A stretch of 64,000 nt of DNA from Proteobacteria bacterium SG_bin6. Lineage in GTDB: Bacteria > Pseudomonadota > Alphaproteobacteria > Sphingomonadales > Sphingomonadaceae. The position numbers were made by a program, and so were the translations under genes. This document shows positions 49,839-58,045 of the stretch, one piece after another (the stretch's first letter is position 1; each line of letters opens with the position of its first letter). Below the pieces are notes generated by a model. It had not been told where the DNA came from, did no database searches, and was given only the letters and a program-made list of their open reading frames with translations. The stretch lies in the NCBI GenBank assembly GCA_002083435.1, contig LWDJ01000049.1, forward strand, positions 47,763 to 111,762. The letters are read 5' to 3'.

Positions 49839-49863
49839 AGCGCACGAGAAGCGGGGGCGTTCC
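49839..49863 (-). promoter_or_regulatory. Candidate EcfG-type general stress promoter
   Basis: On the minus strand GGAAC (49863-49859) is followed after 16 bases by CGCT (49842-49839). The alphaproteobacterial EcfG consensus is GGAAC-N16/17-CGTT, so the -10 has one mismatch. The start codon of the SRPBCC gene is 32 bases further on. The gene products downstream fit a general stress regulon. Confidence 0.45.
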
Positions 49864-49953
49864 GCCTTGTTTTCCTGAAGCAACGACTTGCCGAGGGTGG
49901 GGCGCGACGGGATGCGGCCGGCCGAACCCTCCCCGCTGGCGGCGTGGCTTTTA

Positions 49954-50388
49954 TCAGCCCTTGGGCAGTGGCGCCTCGATTCCCTGCGGCAGCGGCTTCA
50001 CCCGGTAGGGCAGGCTGATCGCGTAGAGCCCGAGCCCGAGCAGCGCGAGCAGCGACACGATCGTGCTGATGAAACGCCCCTGCTTGATGATGCCTTCGGT
50101 GCCAAACGGGTGCAGCAGCCGCGCCGCCAGATAGATCGCGCTCGCTGCCCACAGCCACAGGCTCGATCCTTCCGCCAGCTCGATCAGCCCGATCAGGATC
50201 AGCACGAACGGGGTATATTCGGCGAAATTGGCGTGCGCCCGGCTGCGCGCGAGGACGCGGGCATTGCCGCCGTCACCCAGCGCCCCGCCGATCGCCGAGC
50301 GCGATTGGCCAGCGCGCACCGCGAGCCAGGTGTTGATCAGCGCGGCGGCGCCGGCGCTGGTGAGCGTGATCGGTAGAATGATCGCCAT
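49954..50388 (-). CDS. MAPEG family membrane protein
   Basis: 144 residues, start at 50388 (MAIILPITLTSAGAAALINT). Four transmembrane helices with the MAPEG-type RSRAHANFAEYTPFVLIL motif (polar residues R, N, E of the glutathione/Met-aminopeptidase-like site). MAPEG proteins conjugate or reduce lipid peroxides with glutathione. The start follows a GATAATGG region; the open frame to 50460 is unlikely. It diverges from rpmF. Confidence 0.9.
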   Translation of the reverse strand: MAIILPITLTSAGAAALINTWLAVRAGQSRSAIGGALGDGGNARVLARSRAHANFAEYTPFVLILIGLIELAEGSSLWLWAASAIYLAARLLHPFGTEGIIKQGRFISTIVSLLALLGLGLYAISLPYRVKPLPQGIEAPLPKG

Positions 50389-50599
50389 TATCTCGGTCTC
50401 CCCGTACGCCTCTTGCCAAGTCGCGCCGGTCGGGGCAACCGGTGCCGGGCGGGCTTGCAATTTCGCGCCGAGCGGGTATAGGCGCGCGCATCGCGTTGCG
50501 CTTGGCCGCTCCCGGGCTGTGGCGGCCGCTTCTGGCCGCGCTAGGTTCGAGGACGTCCAGGGGCTCGACCCTGTTCAACGTTCAACTCAAGGTGCCGAA

Positions 50600-50779
50600 A
50601 TGGCCGTTCCCAAGCGAAAGACCACGCCCTCCAAGCGCGGCATGCGCCGCTCGCACGATGCGCTTACCCCGCAAGCCTATCAGGAATGCCCCAATTGCGG
50701 CGAACTGAAGCGCCCGCACGTGCTGTGCGGCGCCTGTGGCCATTATAACGGTCGCGAGATCGTCTCGATCGGCGGCTGA
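50600..50779 (+). CDS. rpmF: 50S ribosomal protein L32
   Basis: 59 residues beginning MAVPKRKTTPSKRGMRRSHD, with the zinc ribbon cysteines at 30, 33, 43 and 46. L32 is a small late-assembling large-subunit protein. AAGGTG lies about 8 bases before the start. It is followed by plsX after 29 bases, the usual rpmF-plsX-fabH order. Confidence 0.97.
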   Translation: MAVPKRKTTPSKRGMRRSHDALTPQAYQECPNCGELKRPHVLCGACGHYNGREIVSIGG

Positions 50780-50808
50780 CGCTCGCACCGGCTTTTAGGG
50801 GGGAGCGG

Positions 50809-51831
50809 GTGGCGCAGCTGATCGCGATTGATGCGATGGGCGGAGACGAGGGGCTGGCAGTGATGCTGGCCGGCGCCGCCCGTGCCTGCGCCAAGGCGCC
50901 CGACGCCCAGTTCCTGCTGGTGGGGGACGAAGCCGCGATCGCCGCCGCCCTCCCCGCGCATCCCGCGCTCGCCGGCCGGGCGCGAATCGTCCACGCCCCC
51001 GATACCGTCTCCGCGAGCGAACGCCCGAGCGCGGCGCTGCGTCGCGCCAAGACGACCTCGATGGGCATCGCGATCGATCTGGTGAAGCGCGGCGAGGCCC
51101 ATGCCGCGGTCTCCTCGGGCAATACCGGCGCGCTGATGGCGATGGCCAAGCTCGCGCTGCGCACGCTGCCGGGGATCGACCGCCCCGCGCTCGCCGCGAC
51201 GATGCCGACGCTGGGCGATAACGACGTGGTGATGCTCGATCTCGGCGCCAATACCGAGTGCGACGCGGCGAACCTCATCCAGTTCGCGGTGATGGGCGCG
51301 GCCTATGCGCGCACCAGCTTCGATCTCGAAGCGCCGCGCGTCGCGCTGCTGAACATCGGCACCGAGGACATGAAGGGCACCGACAATATCCGCGACGCCG
51401 CCGCCGCGCTGAAGGCGGCGCAGCTGCCGCTCGATTTTCGCGGGTTCGTCGAGGGCAACCGGCTGTCGCACGGCGATCTCGACGTGATCGTGTGCGACGG
51501 CTTTTCCGGCAACATCGCGCTCAAGACCGCCGAGGGCACCGCGCGCTTCGTCGGCGATCTGCTGAAGCGCGCCTTCCGCTCATCGCTGCGCTCGAAGCTC
51601 GGCTTCCTGATCTCGCGCCCCGCGACCGAGCTGCTGCGCGACCATCTCGACCCCAACAACCATAATGGCGCCGTCTTTCTGGGGTTGAACGGCGTGGTCG
51701 TGAAAAGCCACGGCAGCGCGAACGAGCTGGGCGTGGCGCACGCGATCGGGGTCGCCGCCAAGCTGGTTCGCGACGACCTGATCCGCAAGATCAGCGACGA
51801 TCTGGGTAATTTCGAGGCCAAGGCAGCATGA
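50809..51831 (+). CDS. plsX: Phosphate acyltransferase PlsX
   Basis: 340 residues with a GTG start at 50809. The N-terminus IAIDAMGGDEGLAVML is the family signature; SSGNTGALMAMAK and VVMLDLGANTECDAANLIQFA (given in part) follow. PlsX makes acyl-phosphate from acyl-ACP for the first step of glycerophospholipid synthesis. It overlaps fabH by four bases (ATGA). Confidence 0.97.
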   Translation: MAQLIAIDAMGGDEGLAVMLAGAARACAKAPDAQFLLVGDEAAIAAALPAHPALAGRARIVHAPDTVSASERPSAALRRAKTTSMGIAIDLVKRGEAHAAVSSGNTGALMAMAKLALRTLPGIDRPALAATMPTLGDNDVVMLDLGANTECDAANLIQFAVMGAAYARTSFDLEAPRVALLNIGTEDMKGTDNIRDAAAALKAAQLPLDFRGFVEGNRLSHGDLDVIVCDGFSGNIALKTAEGTARFVGDLLKRAFRSSLRSKLGFLISRPATELLRDHLDPNNHNGAVFLGLNGVVVKSHGSANELGVAHAIGVAAKLVRDDLIRKISDDLGNFEAKAA

Positions 51832-52787
51832 CGCTTCGCGCAGCAATCACCGGCACGGGTTCGGCGCTTCCGGCCCGGATGGTGACCAACGCCGAACTCG
51901 CCGCGCGAGTCGATACCTCGGACGAATGGATCGTCGAGCGCACCGGCATCCGCACCCGCTATATCGCCGGCGAGGGCGAGACCACCGCCAGCCTCGCGAT
52001 CGCGGCGGCGCGCCGCGCGCTGGAGGCGGCGGGGCGGCCTGCGGAGGCGGTCGATCTGATCGTGCTCGCGACCGCCACCCCGGACCAGACCTTCCCGGCG
52101 GCGGCGACCAAGGTGCAGGAAGCGCTGGGCATCCGCGATTGCATCGCGTTCGACGTGGCGGCGGTGTGCTCGGGGTTCCTCTACGCGCTGCAGGTGGCCG
52201 AGAACATGGTGCGCGCGGGCTCGGCCAGATGCGCGCTGGTGATCGGCGCGGAGACCTTCAGCCGCATCCTCGACTGGGAAGACCGCGCGACCTGCGTGCT
52301 GTTCGGCGACGGCGCCGGCGCGGTACTGCTCGAGGCCGAAGAGGGCGAGCGCGGGGTGCTCGCCAGCCGGCTCCACGCCGATGGCCGGTTCAACGATCTG
52401 CTCTATGTCGATGGCGGCCCCTCGACCACCGGCACCGTCGGCAAGCTGCGGATGAAGGGGCGCGAGGTGTTCCGCCACGCGGTGCTCAATCTCGCCGCGG
52501 TGATGGAAGAAGTGATGGGCGCGGCGGGCTATGCCACCACCGATATCGACTGGGTGGTGCCGCACCAGGCCAATGCCCGCATTCTGGAGGCGACGGCCAA
52601 GAAGCTGGGGCTCGATCCGGCGCGCGTCGTCGTGACGGTCGATCGCCATGCCAATACTTCGGCGGCCTCGGTGCCGCTCGCGCTCGACACCGCGGTGCGC
52701 GACGGGCGGATCAAGCGCGGCGATCTGCTGGTGCTGGAAGCGATGGGCGGCGGCTTCACCTGGGGCGCTGCCCTGATCCGGTACTAA
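51828..52787 (+). CDS. fabH: Beta-ketoacyl-ACP synthase III
   Basis: 319 residues. The catalytic triad is Cys114 (in AAVCSGFLYAL), His246 (in VPHQANARI) and Asn276 (in RHANTSAAS). FabH condenses acetyl-CoA (or another acyl-CoA) with malonyl-ACP to initiate fatty acid synthesis. It overlaps plsX by four bases and precedes ihfA by 85 bases. Confidence 0.97.
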   Translation: MTLRAAITGTGSALPARMVTNAELAARVDTSDEWIVERTGIRTRYIAGEGETTASLAIAAARRALEAAGRPAEAVDLIVLATATPDQTFPAAATKVQEALGIRDCIAFDVAAVCSGFLYALQVAENMVRAGSARCALVIGAETFSRILDWEDRATCVLFGDGAGAVLLEAEEGERGVLASRLHADGRFNDLLYVDGGPSTTGTVGKLRMKGREVFRHAVLNLAAVMEEVMGAAGYATTDIDWVVPHQANARILEATAKKLGLDPARVVVTVDRHANTSAASVPLALDTAVRDGRIKRGDLLVLEAMGGGFTWGAALIRY

Positions 52788-52872
52788 CCGTCGTTGCGTT
52801 GACGTTATCAAAGCATTTGTCGCGTCGATTCGCTGTGTTAGGAACCCGCTATACAAATAGGGGAGTCGGGGC

Positions 52873-53172
52873 ATGGCAACTGCCGGAACATTGACCAGGG
52901 CTGATCTCGCCGAAGCGCTGCACCACGAAGTCGGGCTGTCGCGGCTCGATTCGGCACGGCTCGTCGAGCAGATCCTGGAGCATATGTGCACCGCGCTCGC
53001 GCGCGGCGAGAATGTGAAGATTTCGGGCTTCGGCACCTTCGTGCTGCGCCAGAAGGGCGAGCGCGTCGGGCGCAATCCGAAGACCGGGGTCGAAGTGCCG
53101 ATCGCGCCGCGCCGCGTGCTCACCTTCCGCGCGAGCCAGATGATGCGCGACCGGATCGTCAACGCCGGCTGA
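52873..53172 (+). CDS. ihfA: Integration host factor subunit alpha
   Basis: 99 residues of the HU/IHF fold. The DNA-minor-groove arm region is GRNPKTGVEVPIAPRRVLTF with proline at the intercalating position; SRLDSARLVEQILEHM and NVKISGFGTFVLR are family conserved. IHF bends DNA at specific sites. It is preceded by an 85-base gap that probably contains a promoter, and its stop lies 5 bases before merR. Confidence 0.93.
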   Translation: MATAGTLTRADLAEALHHEVGLSRLDSARLVEQILEHMCTALARGENVKISGFGTFVLRQKGERVGRNPKTGVEVPIAPRRVLTFRASQMMRDRIVNAG

Positions 53173-53177
53173 ACGCG

Positions 53178-53525
53178 ATGCCGGACAAGCCCAGCGAGCG
53201 GTTGAGCGACAAGGCGGCGGGGGCCTATCGCACGATCGGCGAGTTGGCGCAGGAAACCGGCATCGCCCGTCATCTCCTCCGTTACTGGGAAGGCCGCTTT
53301 CCTCAGCTGCGCCCGCTCACCCGGGCGGGCGGGCGGCGCTATTACAGCCCGGAGGACGCGGCGCTGGTGCGGCGCATCCACGCGCTGCTGCACCATGAGG
53401 GCTATACGATACGCGGCGTCCAGGCGCTGCTCGCCGCCGAAGCCAAGCAGCGCGCCAAGCCGGCGGAAACGCTGCGCGCGGTGCGTGACGCGCTCGCGGC
53501 GGCGCTGGCGGAGGATGGTGCGTAG
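53178..53525 (+). CDS. MerR family transcriptional regulator
   Basis: 115 residues. The winged helix has YRTIGELAQETGIARHLLRYWEGRFPQLRPLTRAGGRRYYSPED, given in part. The C-terminal helix is a coiled coil, but no metal-binding cysteines are present. This small regulator directly after ihfA is found in many sphingomonads; its targets are unknown. The start at 53178 is 5 bases after the ihfA stop. Confidence 0.9.
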   Translation: MPDKPSERLSDKAAGAYRTIGELAQETGIARHLLRYWEGRFPQLRPLTRAGGRRYYSPEDAALVRRIHALLHHEGYTIRGVQALLAAEAKQRAKPAETLRAVRDALAAALAEDGA

Positions 53526-53569
53526 CACTCACCCCGGCACCCTCGCCGGCAAGTAGGAGCGCGGCAGCC

Positions 53570-54190
53570 TCAGCCCGCGCCCAACCCCCGCACCAGCAGG
53601 CGCGCGACGACATCCGCCACCGCGCCCGAATCGCGCTCCTGCCCCCACACGCCGAAGCGCAAGCCAAGGAACACGTTCATCCCCATCAGCGCCCAGGCGA
53701 GCACCTCGGCATCGTCGGCGCGCAGCTCGCCGCGATCGCCCGCCGCCGCCAGCCGCTGGGCGATGCGATCGGCGGTGCCGGCATAATGTTCGCGGAAGCT
53801 GGCGGCATCGACGAATTCGGCCTCGTCGATGATGCGGTAGATTTCCTTGTGGGTCCGCACGAATTCGATGAACGCCGCGCAGCCCGCGCGCTCGGCGGCG
53901 AGCTGATCGGGCGCGGCGCGCAGCACCGGGGCGACGTGATCGCGCACCTGGTCCGACATGTCGCGCACCAGCGCGGTGAACAGCGCCTCCTTGCTGTCGA
54001 AATAGGTGTAGAAGCTGCCGAGCGCGACGCCCGCGCGGCGGGTGATCCCGCTGATCGAGGCGGCGTGGAAGCCGTTCTCGCCGAATTCCTGCCGCGCCGC
54101 GTCGAGCAGCGCGCGCCGCGTCTTGCGCCCGCGATCGGTGCGCGGCGCCTTCCCCGCTTCGTCGAGCGTCGCTGAATTTTCCCCCGCCAT
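53570..54190 (-). CDS. TetR family transcriptional repressor
   Basis: 206 residues. The N-terminal helix-turn-helix RRALLDAARQEFGENGFHAASISGITRRAGVALGSFYTYF, given in part, is a classic TetR domain. The C-terminal ligand pocket is alpha-helical (RLAAAGDRGELRADD and nearby). It diverges from the TonB-dependent receptor, with a strong palindrome between them. It probably represses both genes until it binds a substrate related to the receptor's cargo. Confidence 0.93.
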   Translation of the reverse strand: MAGENSATLDEAGKAPRTDRGRKTRRALLDAARQEFGENGFHAASISGITRRAGVALGSFYTYFDSKEALFTALVRDMSDQVRDHVAPVLRAAPDQLAAERAGCAAFIEFVRTHKEIYRIIDEAEFVDAASFREHYAGTADRIAQRLAAAGDRGELRADDAEVLAWALMGMNVFLGLRFGVWGQERDSGAVADVVARLLVRGLGAG

Positions 54191-54195
54191 GGCGC

Positions 54196-54237
54196 GATGC
54201 TAGTCAAAGTTGAAAACCGGTTCAACTTTCATTATGA
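54196..54237 (+). promoter_or_regulatory. Palindromic operator and divergent promoters of the TetR/TonB-receptor pair
   Basis: AAAGTTGAA (54206-54214) and TTCAACTTT (54221-54229) form a perfect 9-base inverted repeat with a 6-base spacer. Toward the receptor, TTGAAA (54210-54215) and TTATGA (54232-54237) are 16 bases apart. Toward tetR, TTGAAC and TAGCAT on the minus strand are 17 bases apart and the start would be essentially leaderless. Both putative promoters overlap the palindrome, so a bound TetR dimer would block both. Confidence 0.65.
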
Positions 54238-54287
54238 GCCGAACCGCGCGCTGCCCGGCAGAGGTGAGCGCGGTGAGGGAGGGGAAG

Positions 54288-56591
54288 ATGAAATCGTTGG
54301 TTCGTGCCGCCATGCTCGCCGGAGCCGCCTGGGTAAGCGCCCCCGCGCTGGCGCAACAGGCGCCTGACACCGCCCCCGGCGACGCGAGCGCGAGCGAAAC
54401 CACGCCCGACATCGTCGTCGTCGCCCGCCGCCGCGAGGAGCGGTTGCTCGACGTGCCGCTGTCGGTCACCGCGATCCAGGCGTCGGACGTCGCCAAACTC
54501 CAGGCGATCGACCTGTCGGGCATCCAGGGCGCGGTGCCCAACGTCAATCTGGTGCAGGGGCGCGGTTCGGCGACCAACGCCAATTTCTTCATCCGCGGCG
54601 TTGGCCAGCCCGATGCGCTGCAAACCTTCGATCCGGCGGTCGGCGTCTATGTCGACGGCGTTTACTTGAGCCGCATCCAGGGCGCGCTGCTCAACCTGTT
54701 CGATGTGCAGCGCGTGGAAGTGCTGCGCGGGCCGCAGGGCACGCTCTATGGCAAGAACACGATCGGCGGCGCGGTGAACATCGTCACCCGCAAGCCCGAT
54801 CTCCAGGCGTTCAAGGCCGCCGGCGACGTGACCTATGGCGATTACAACCAGGTGGTGCTGAACGGCTATGCCAGCGCCCCGATCATCACCGACAAGCTCG
54901 GCCTGTCGCTTGCCGGCACCTATGATCGGCGCGACGGGCTCGTCACCGATCCGCTCACCAACCGGCGCTACAATGATCGCAACCTGTGGGCGGTGCGCGG
55001 CATCCTGAACTTCCAGCCGGCGCAGGGCTGGCAATTCCTGCTGAGCGGTGATTACACCCAGCAGCGCAGCGCGCCGACGCTCGGCTACCCCACTGCCCCG
55101 CTCACCCAGGCGAATTTCGCGGGCGCGGCGCGGGTGCTGGTGCCGGCCGAACCCTATGGCCCCTATGACTTCCGCGCCTCGACCGGGCTCGCCCCCGGCC
55201 AGGGCCAGCGGCTCGACCATTGGGGCGTCGCGCTCACCGCCAATATCGACATCACCGATCAGCTGCAGTTCACCTCGATCACCGGCTATCGCAAGCTCGA
55301 CCCCAATTTCTTCATCGACATCGACGCGAGCCAGTTCCAGCTCGGCGACGTGTTCGTCGGCGTCAGCCAGAAACAGTTCAGCCAGGAACTCCAGCTGAAA
55401 TATGCCGGGCGCAAGCTGAAGGGGGTGTTCGGGCTCTATTATCTGAACGAGGACATCGCCTCGACCCAGATCGCGTTCGGGAATGACATCTTCGCGTTCG
55501 GCGCGCTGCCGCTGACGTTCCGGCGCGACATCAACGATACGCAGAACACCAAGAACTACGCCGCCTTCGGCCAGCTGACCTATGATTTCACGCCGAAATG
55601 GTCGTTCACCGCGGGGCTGCGCTACACCTATGAGGAGCGGCGTTACAACCGCTTCACCACCACCGCGTCGAACGCGGCGGGCCTCAACAACCTTACTTTC
55701 CGCTTCCCGGACAATCTGCCCGCGCCGCTCAACACCCAGAACCGGATCAGCTTCGACGCCTGGACGCCGAGCTTCCAGCTGAGCTTCAAGCCGACGCGCG
55801 ACCAGCTGATCTATGCGAACATCAGCCGGGGCTTCAAATCGGGCGGATTCAACGGCCGCGCCAATGGCGTCGGCGACCTGACGCTGGTGGTGAACGGGGT
55901 GAACACCCTCGTCACCCGCTTCAACCCGGAAACGGTGTGGACCTATGAAACCGGCTACAAGGCGCGCTTCGCCGATGGGCGGGTGACGCTGTCGGCGGCG
56001 GCCTTCTACAGCGATTACCGCGATTTCCAGGCGCGCGTTGGCGGCGGCGCGGTCGGCGTGTTCCCGGTGATCAACGCCGGCAAGCTGCAGATCTGGGGCT
56101 TCGAGCTGGAGGGCGTGGCGAAACCGACGCGCTACTTCACCCTCACCGGCTCGTTCGGTTTCCTCGACGCGAGCTATGCCCAGTTCAACGACGGCCGCCG
56201 CGCGCCGGCCTTTTCGTGCAATCCCACCGGCCAGGCGATCACCTGCCGCCCGGCCTTCGCGCCGCCCATCTCGGGCCGGCTGGCGGGCGAATATCGCATC
56301 CCGATCGACCGTTCGAGCCTGACGATCGGGCTGGAGGGGCGCTTCATCGACAAGCAATATCTCTCGGTCGACAATCGCCCGGGTCTGATCGAGCCCGGCT
56401 ATGCGCTCGGTAACGCCTATGTGCAGTTCGACATGCCCGACAACCGCTATTATCTGCGCGCCGGGGTGAAGAACTTCACCGACACCCGCTACCGGACCGA
56501 CGGCCAGGAATTCTCCGCCGTCGCCAATATCCAGACGGTCTATTATGGCGATCCCCGCACCTGGAGCCTGACGGCGGGGTTCCGTTTCTAA
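54288..56591 (+). CDS. TonB-dependent outer membrane receptor
   Basis: 767 residues, start at 54288 with a GGGAGGGG site. The signal peptide is MKSLVRAAMLAGAAWVSAPA, followed by a TonB-box-like DIVVVARRR. The plug has LDVPLSVTAIQASDVA and FDVQRVEVLRGPQGTLYGKN. The barrel ends SLTAGFRF with the terminal aromatic needed for outer-membrane insertion. The substrate is unknown; sphingomonad receptors of this type import aromatics, iron complexes or sugars. It diverges from the TetR gene. Confidence 0.96.
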   Translation: MKSLVRAAMLAGAAWVSAPALAQQAPDTAPGDASASETTPDIVVVARRREERLLDVPLSVTAIQASDVAKLQAIDLSGIQGAVPNVNLVQGRGSATNANFFIRGVGQPDALQTFDPAVGVYVDGVYLSRIQGALLNLFDVQRVEVLRGPQGTLYGKNTIGGAVNIVTRKPDLQAFKAAGDVTYGDYNQVVLNGYASAPIITDKLGLSLAGTYDRRDGLVTDPLTNRRYNDRNLWAVRGILNFQPAQGWQFLLSGDYTQQRSAPTLGYPTAPLTQANFAGAARVLVPAEPYGPYDFRASTGLAPGQGQRLDHWGVALTANIDITDQLQFTSITGYRKLDPNFFIDIDASQFQLGDVFVGVSQKQFSQELQLKYAGRKLKGVFGLYYLNEDIASTQIAFGNDIFAFGALPLTFRRDINDTQNTKNYAAFGQLTYDFTPKWSFTAGLRYTYEERRYNRFTTTASNAAGLNNLTFRFPDNLPAPLNTQNRISFDAWTPSFQLSFKPTRDQLIYANISRGFKSGGFNGRANGVGDLTLVVNGVNTLVTRFNPETVWTYETGYKARFADGRVTLSAAAFYSDYRDFQARVGGGAVGVFPVINAGKLQIWGFELEGVAKPTRYFTLTGSFGFLDASYAQFNDGRRAPAFSCNPTGQAITCRPAFAPPISGRLAGEYRIPIDRSSLTIGLEGRFIDKQYLSVDNRPGLIEPGYALGNAYVQFDMPDNRYYLRAGVKNFTDTRYRTDGQEFSAVANIQTVYYGDPRTWSLTAGFRF

Positions 56592-56626
56592 CCCGGGAGG
56601 GTCCGATCGACACCGGGATCGTCACC

Positions 56627-56932
56627 ATGCTCTGCGCCGCCGCCTCGCGCGAGGAGGCGGCGCGGCTGGCCGAGGCGCTGATCGCGCGGCGCCTCGCCGC
56701 CTGTGTCCAGGCGCTGCCGATCGAGAGCTGGTATCGGTGGGAGGGAAAGGTCGAGCGCGCCGCCGAAGTGATGCTGCTGATCAAGACCACCCGCGCCAAG
56801 GCCGGCGAGGCGGAGGCGTGCCTGAAGGCGCTGCACGGCTATGCGGTGCCGGAGATCATCGTGCTGCCGGTCGAAGGTGGGCTCGGCGCCTATCTCGATT
56901 GGGTGAGCGCCGAAGTGGCGGACGGGGCGTAG
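56627..56932 (+). CDS. cutA: Divalent-cation tolerance protein CutA
   Basis: 101 residues from the ATG at 56627. AARLAEALIARRLAACVQALPIESWYRWEGKVERAAEVMLL (in part) and ALHGYAVPEIIVLPVEGG are the CutA signature. The trimeric protein is ferredoxin-fold like and linked to copper or signal proteins. The ATG lies after the first beta strand; seven in-frame codons upstream (from ATC at 56606) continue the strand and follow a GGGAGGG site. The true start may be that ATC. The gene follows the TonB receptor by 35 bases. Confidence 0.88.
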   Translation: MLCAAASREEAARLAEALIARRLAACVQALPIESWYRWEGKVERAAEVMLLIKTTRAKAGEAEACLKALHGYAVPEIIVLPVEGGLGAYLDWVSAEVADGA

Positions 56933-57063
56933 AGTCTGTTTCAGCAGGGCTGATATAGCGGCGGCGCCGGCCCGCTCCCCCACCCGGCCTCCCATAGATT
57001 ACGCTGTTGGGAGGCCGGGTGGGGAGCGGGCCGGTGCCGCTTCAGCGAAGCTGCAAACACCTC
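56932..57063. repeat. GTTTCAGC-bounded palindromic repeat, copy 2, with nested hairpin
   Basis: A 132-base copy of the element at 3983-4048. Its left half (GAGTCTGTTTCAGCA, then CGGCGGCGCC) and right end (CAGCGAAGCTG) match copy 1. Between them is a long stem: 56961-56994 pairs with 57008-57040, one mismatch and one extra C, around a 13-base loop. The element begins on the last base of the cutA stop codon and ends within the stop codon of the convergent MBL gene, so it fills the space between two genes and could end both transcripts. Confidence 0.85.
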
Positions 57064-57721
57064 AGCCCGCCAGCACGCTGTCCGCGACGAAGCCGTTGGT
57101 CTGGCGCTCGATGCCGAAGCGGCTCGGGCGGCCATGGCCCGGGATGAACACCGTGTCGTCGCCGAGCGGCCACAGCTTGGTGACGATCGACTCGATCAGC
57201 GCGGCGTGATCGCCCATCGGAAAATCGGTGCGGCCGATCGATCCTTCGAACAGCACATCGCCCACCAGCGCGAGCCGCGAGGGCGCGTGGTGGAACACGA
57301 CATGGCCCGGCGTGTGGCCGGGGCAGTGGTACACCGCGAGTTCCAGCGCGCCGAGCGTCACCTTGTCGCCCTCCACCAGCCAGCGATCGGGCTCGAAGCT
57401 TTCGCCGCGCAGGCCCCAGGCGCGGCCATCCTCGGCGAGGCGCGCGATCCAGAAGCGATCGGCCTCGTGCGGCCCCTCGATCGGCACGCCGAGCTGCGCG
57501 GCCAGCGCGCCCGCCTCCCCGCAATGGTCGATATGGCCGTGGGTGATCAGGATTTTTTCCACCTGTACCCCCGCCTGGGCGATCGCCGCGTGGATCCTGG
57601 GCAGGTCGCCGCCCGGATCGACCACCGCCGCGCGGTTGGTCTGGGCGCACCAGATCAGCGAGCAATTCTGCGCGAGCGGCGTGACCGGGATCATCGCGGC
57701 CTTGAGCGGGGGTTCCGACAT
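57062..57721 (-). CDS. MBL-fold hydrolase, glyoxalase II-like
   Basis: 219 residues, start at 57721 (MSEPPLKAAMIPVTPLAQN). THGHIDHCGEAGALA carries the HxHxDH zinc site; VYHCPGHTPGHVVFHH, GDVLFEGSIGRTDFP and FIPGHGR follow. It resembles YcbL/persulfide-type and GloB-type hydrolases of the metallo-beta-lactamase superfamily; the exact thioester substrate is unknown. The gene is convergent with cutA and diverges from pabB. Confidence 0.9.
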   Translation of the reverse strand: MSEPPLKAAMIPVTPLAQNCSLIWCAQTNRAAVVDPGGDLPRIHAAIAQAGVQVEKILITHGHIDHCGEAGALAAQLGVPIEGPHEADRFWIARLAEDGRAWGLRGESFEPDRWLVEGDKVTLGALELAVYHCPGHTPGHVVFHHAPSRLALVGDVLFEGSIGRTDFPMGDHAALIESIVTKLWPLGDDTVFIPGHGRPSRFGIERQTNGFVADSVLAG

Positions 57722-58045
57722 ATCCCGGCGATAGGCCGGGCGCGCGCGGCGGGCAAGCTGTCGGCTTGCCCGCTCCGTTGAAGGGGTGAGGCGCCGGGCG
57801 CGGCGGTGAGGGCGACGAAAGGCCCTCACCCAACCCTCTCCCGCAAGCGGGAGAGGGCTAAACGAAACAACACAAAGGCCCTCTCCCGTTTGCGGGAGCG
57901 GCCTGAACCAAAACACACAAAAGCCCTCTCCCGCTTGCGGGAGAGGGTTGGGTGAGCGCACCAAGGCGCACGGCGGCGGCCCTTTGCGCCCCCCGCATAC
58001 CACCGGGCTTGCACCACCCCACCGCCCCCGTGCATTTGGGCAGCG
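57722..58045. other. 324-base divergent intergenic region between MBL hydrolase and pabB
   Basis: No gene is supported. The centre is filled by the REPIN-like repeat (57825-57956). The flanks should hold the MBL promoter (minus strand) and the pabB promoter (plus strand); no clear -35/-10 pair was seen. Confidence 0.5.
57825..57956. repeat. REPIN-like palindromic repeat with 20-bp terminal inverted repeats
   Basis: CTCACCCAACCCTCTCCCGC (57825-57844) and its exact inverse (57937-57956) frame 92 bases. Each end is itself a perfect hairpin: 57834-57857 (11-base arms, loop AA) and 57924-57947 (11-base arms, loop TT). A third, slightly broken hairpin with CTCTCCCG/CGGGAG lies at 57877-57902. No open reading frame is inside. 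The layout is that of a doublet REP element, moved in trans by a RAYT-type transposase in other bacteria; none is encoded in the window. Confidence 0.85.

Noticed and set aside
51303..53528. A 741-codon minus-strand open frame opposite plsX-fabH-ihfA-merR
   Set aside because: It spans four unambiguous genes on the plus strand and shows no family motif.
54222..56357. A 711-codon minus-strand open frame opposite the TonB receptor
   Set aside because: No ribosome site, no recognisable domain, and complete overlap with a clear receptor gene; typical GC-rich antisense shadow.
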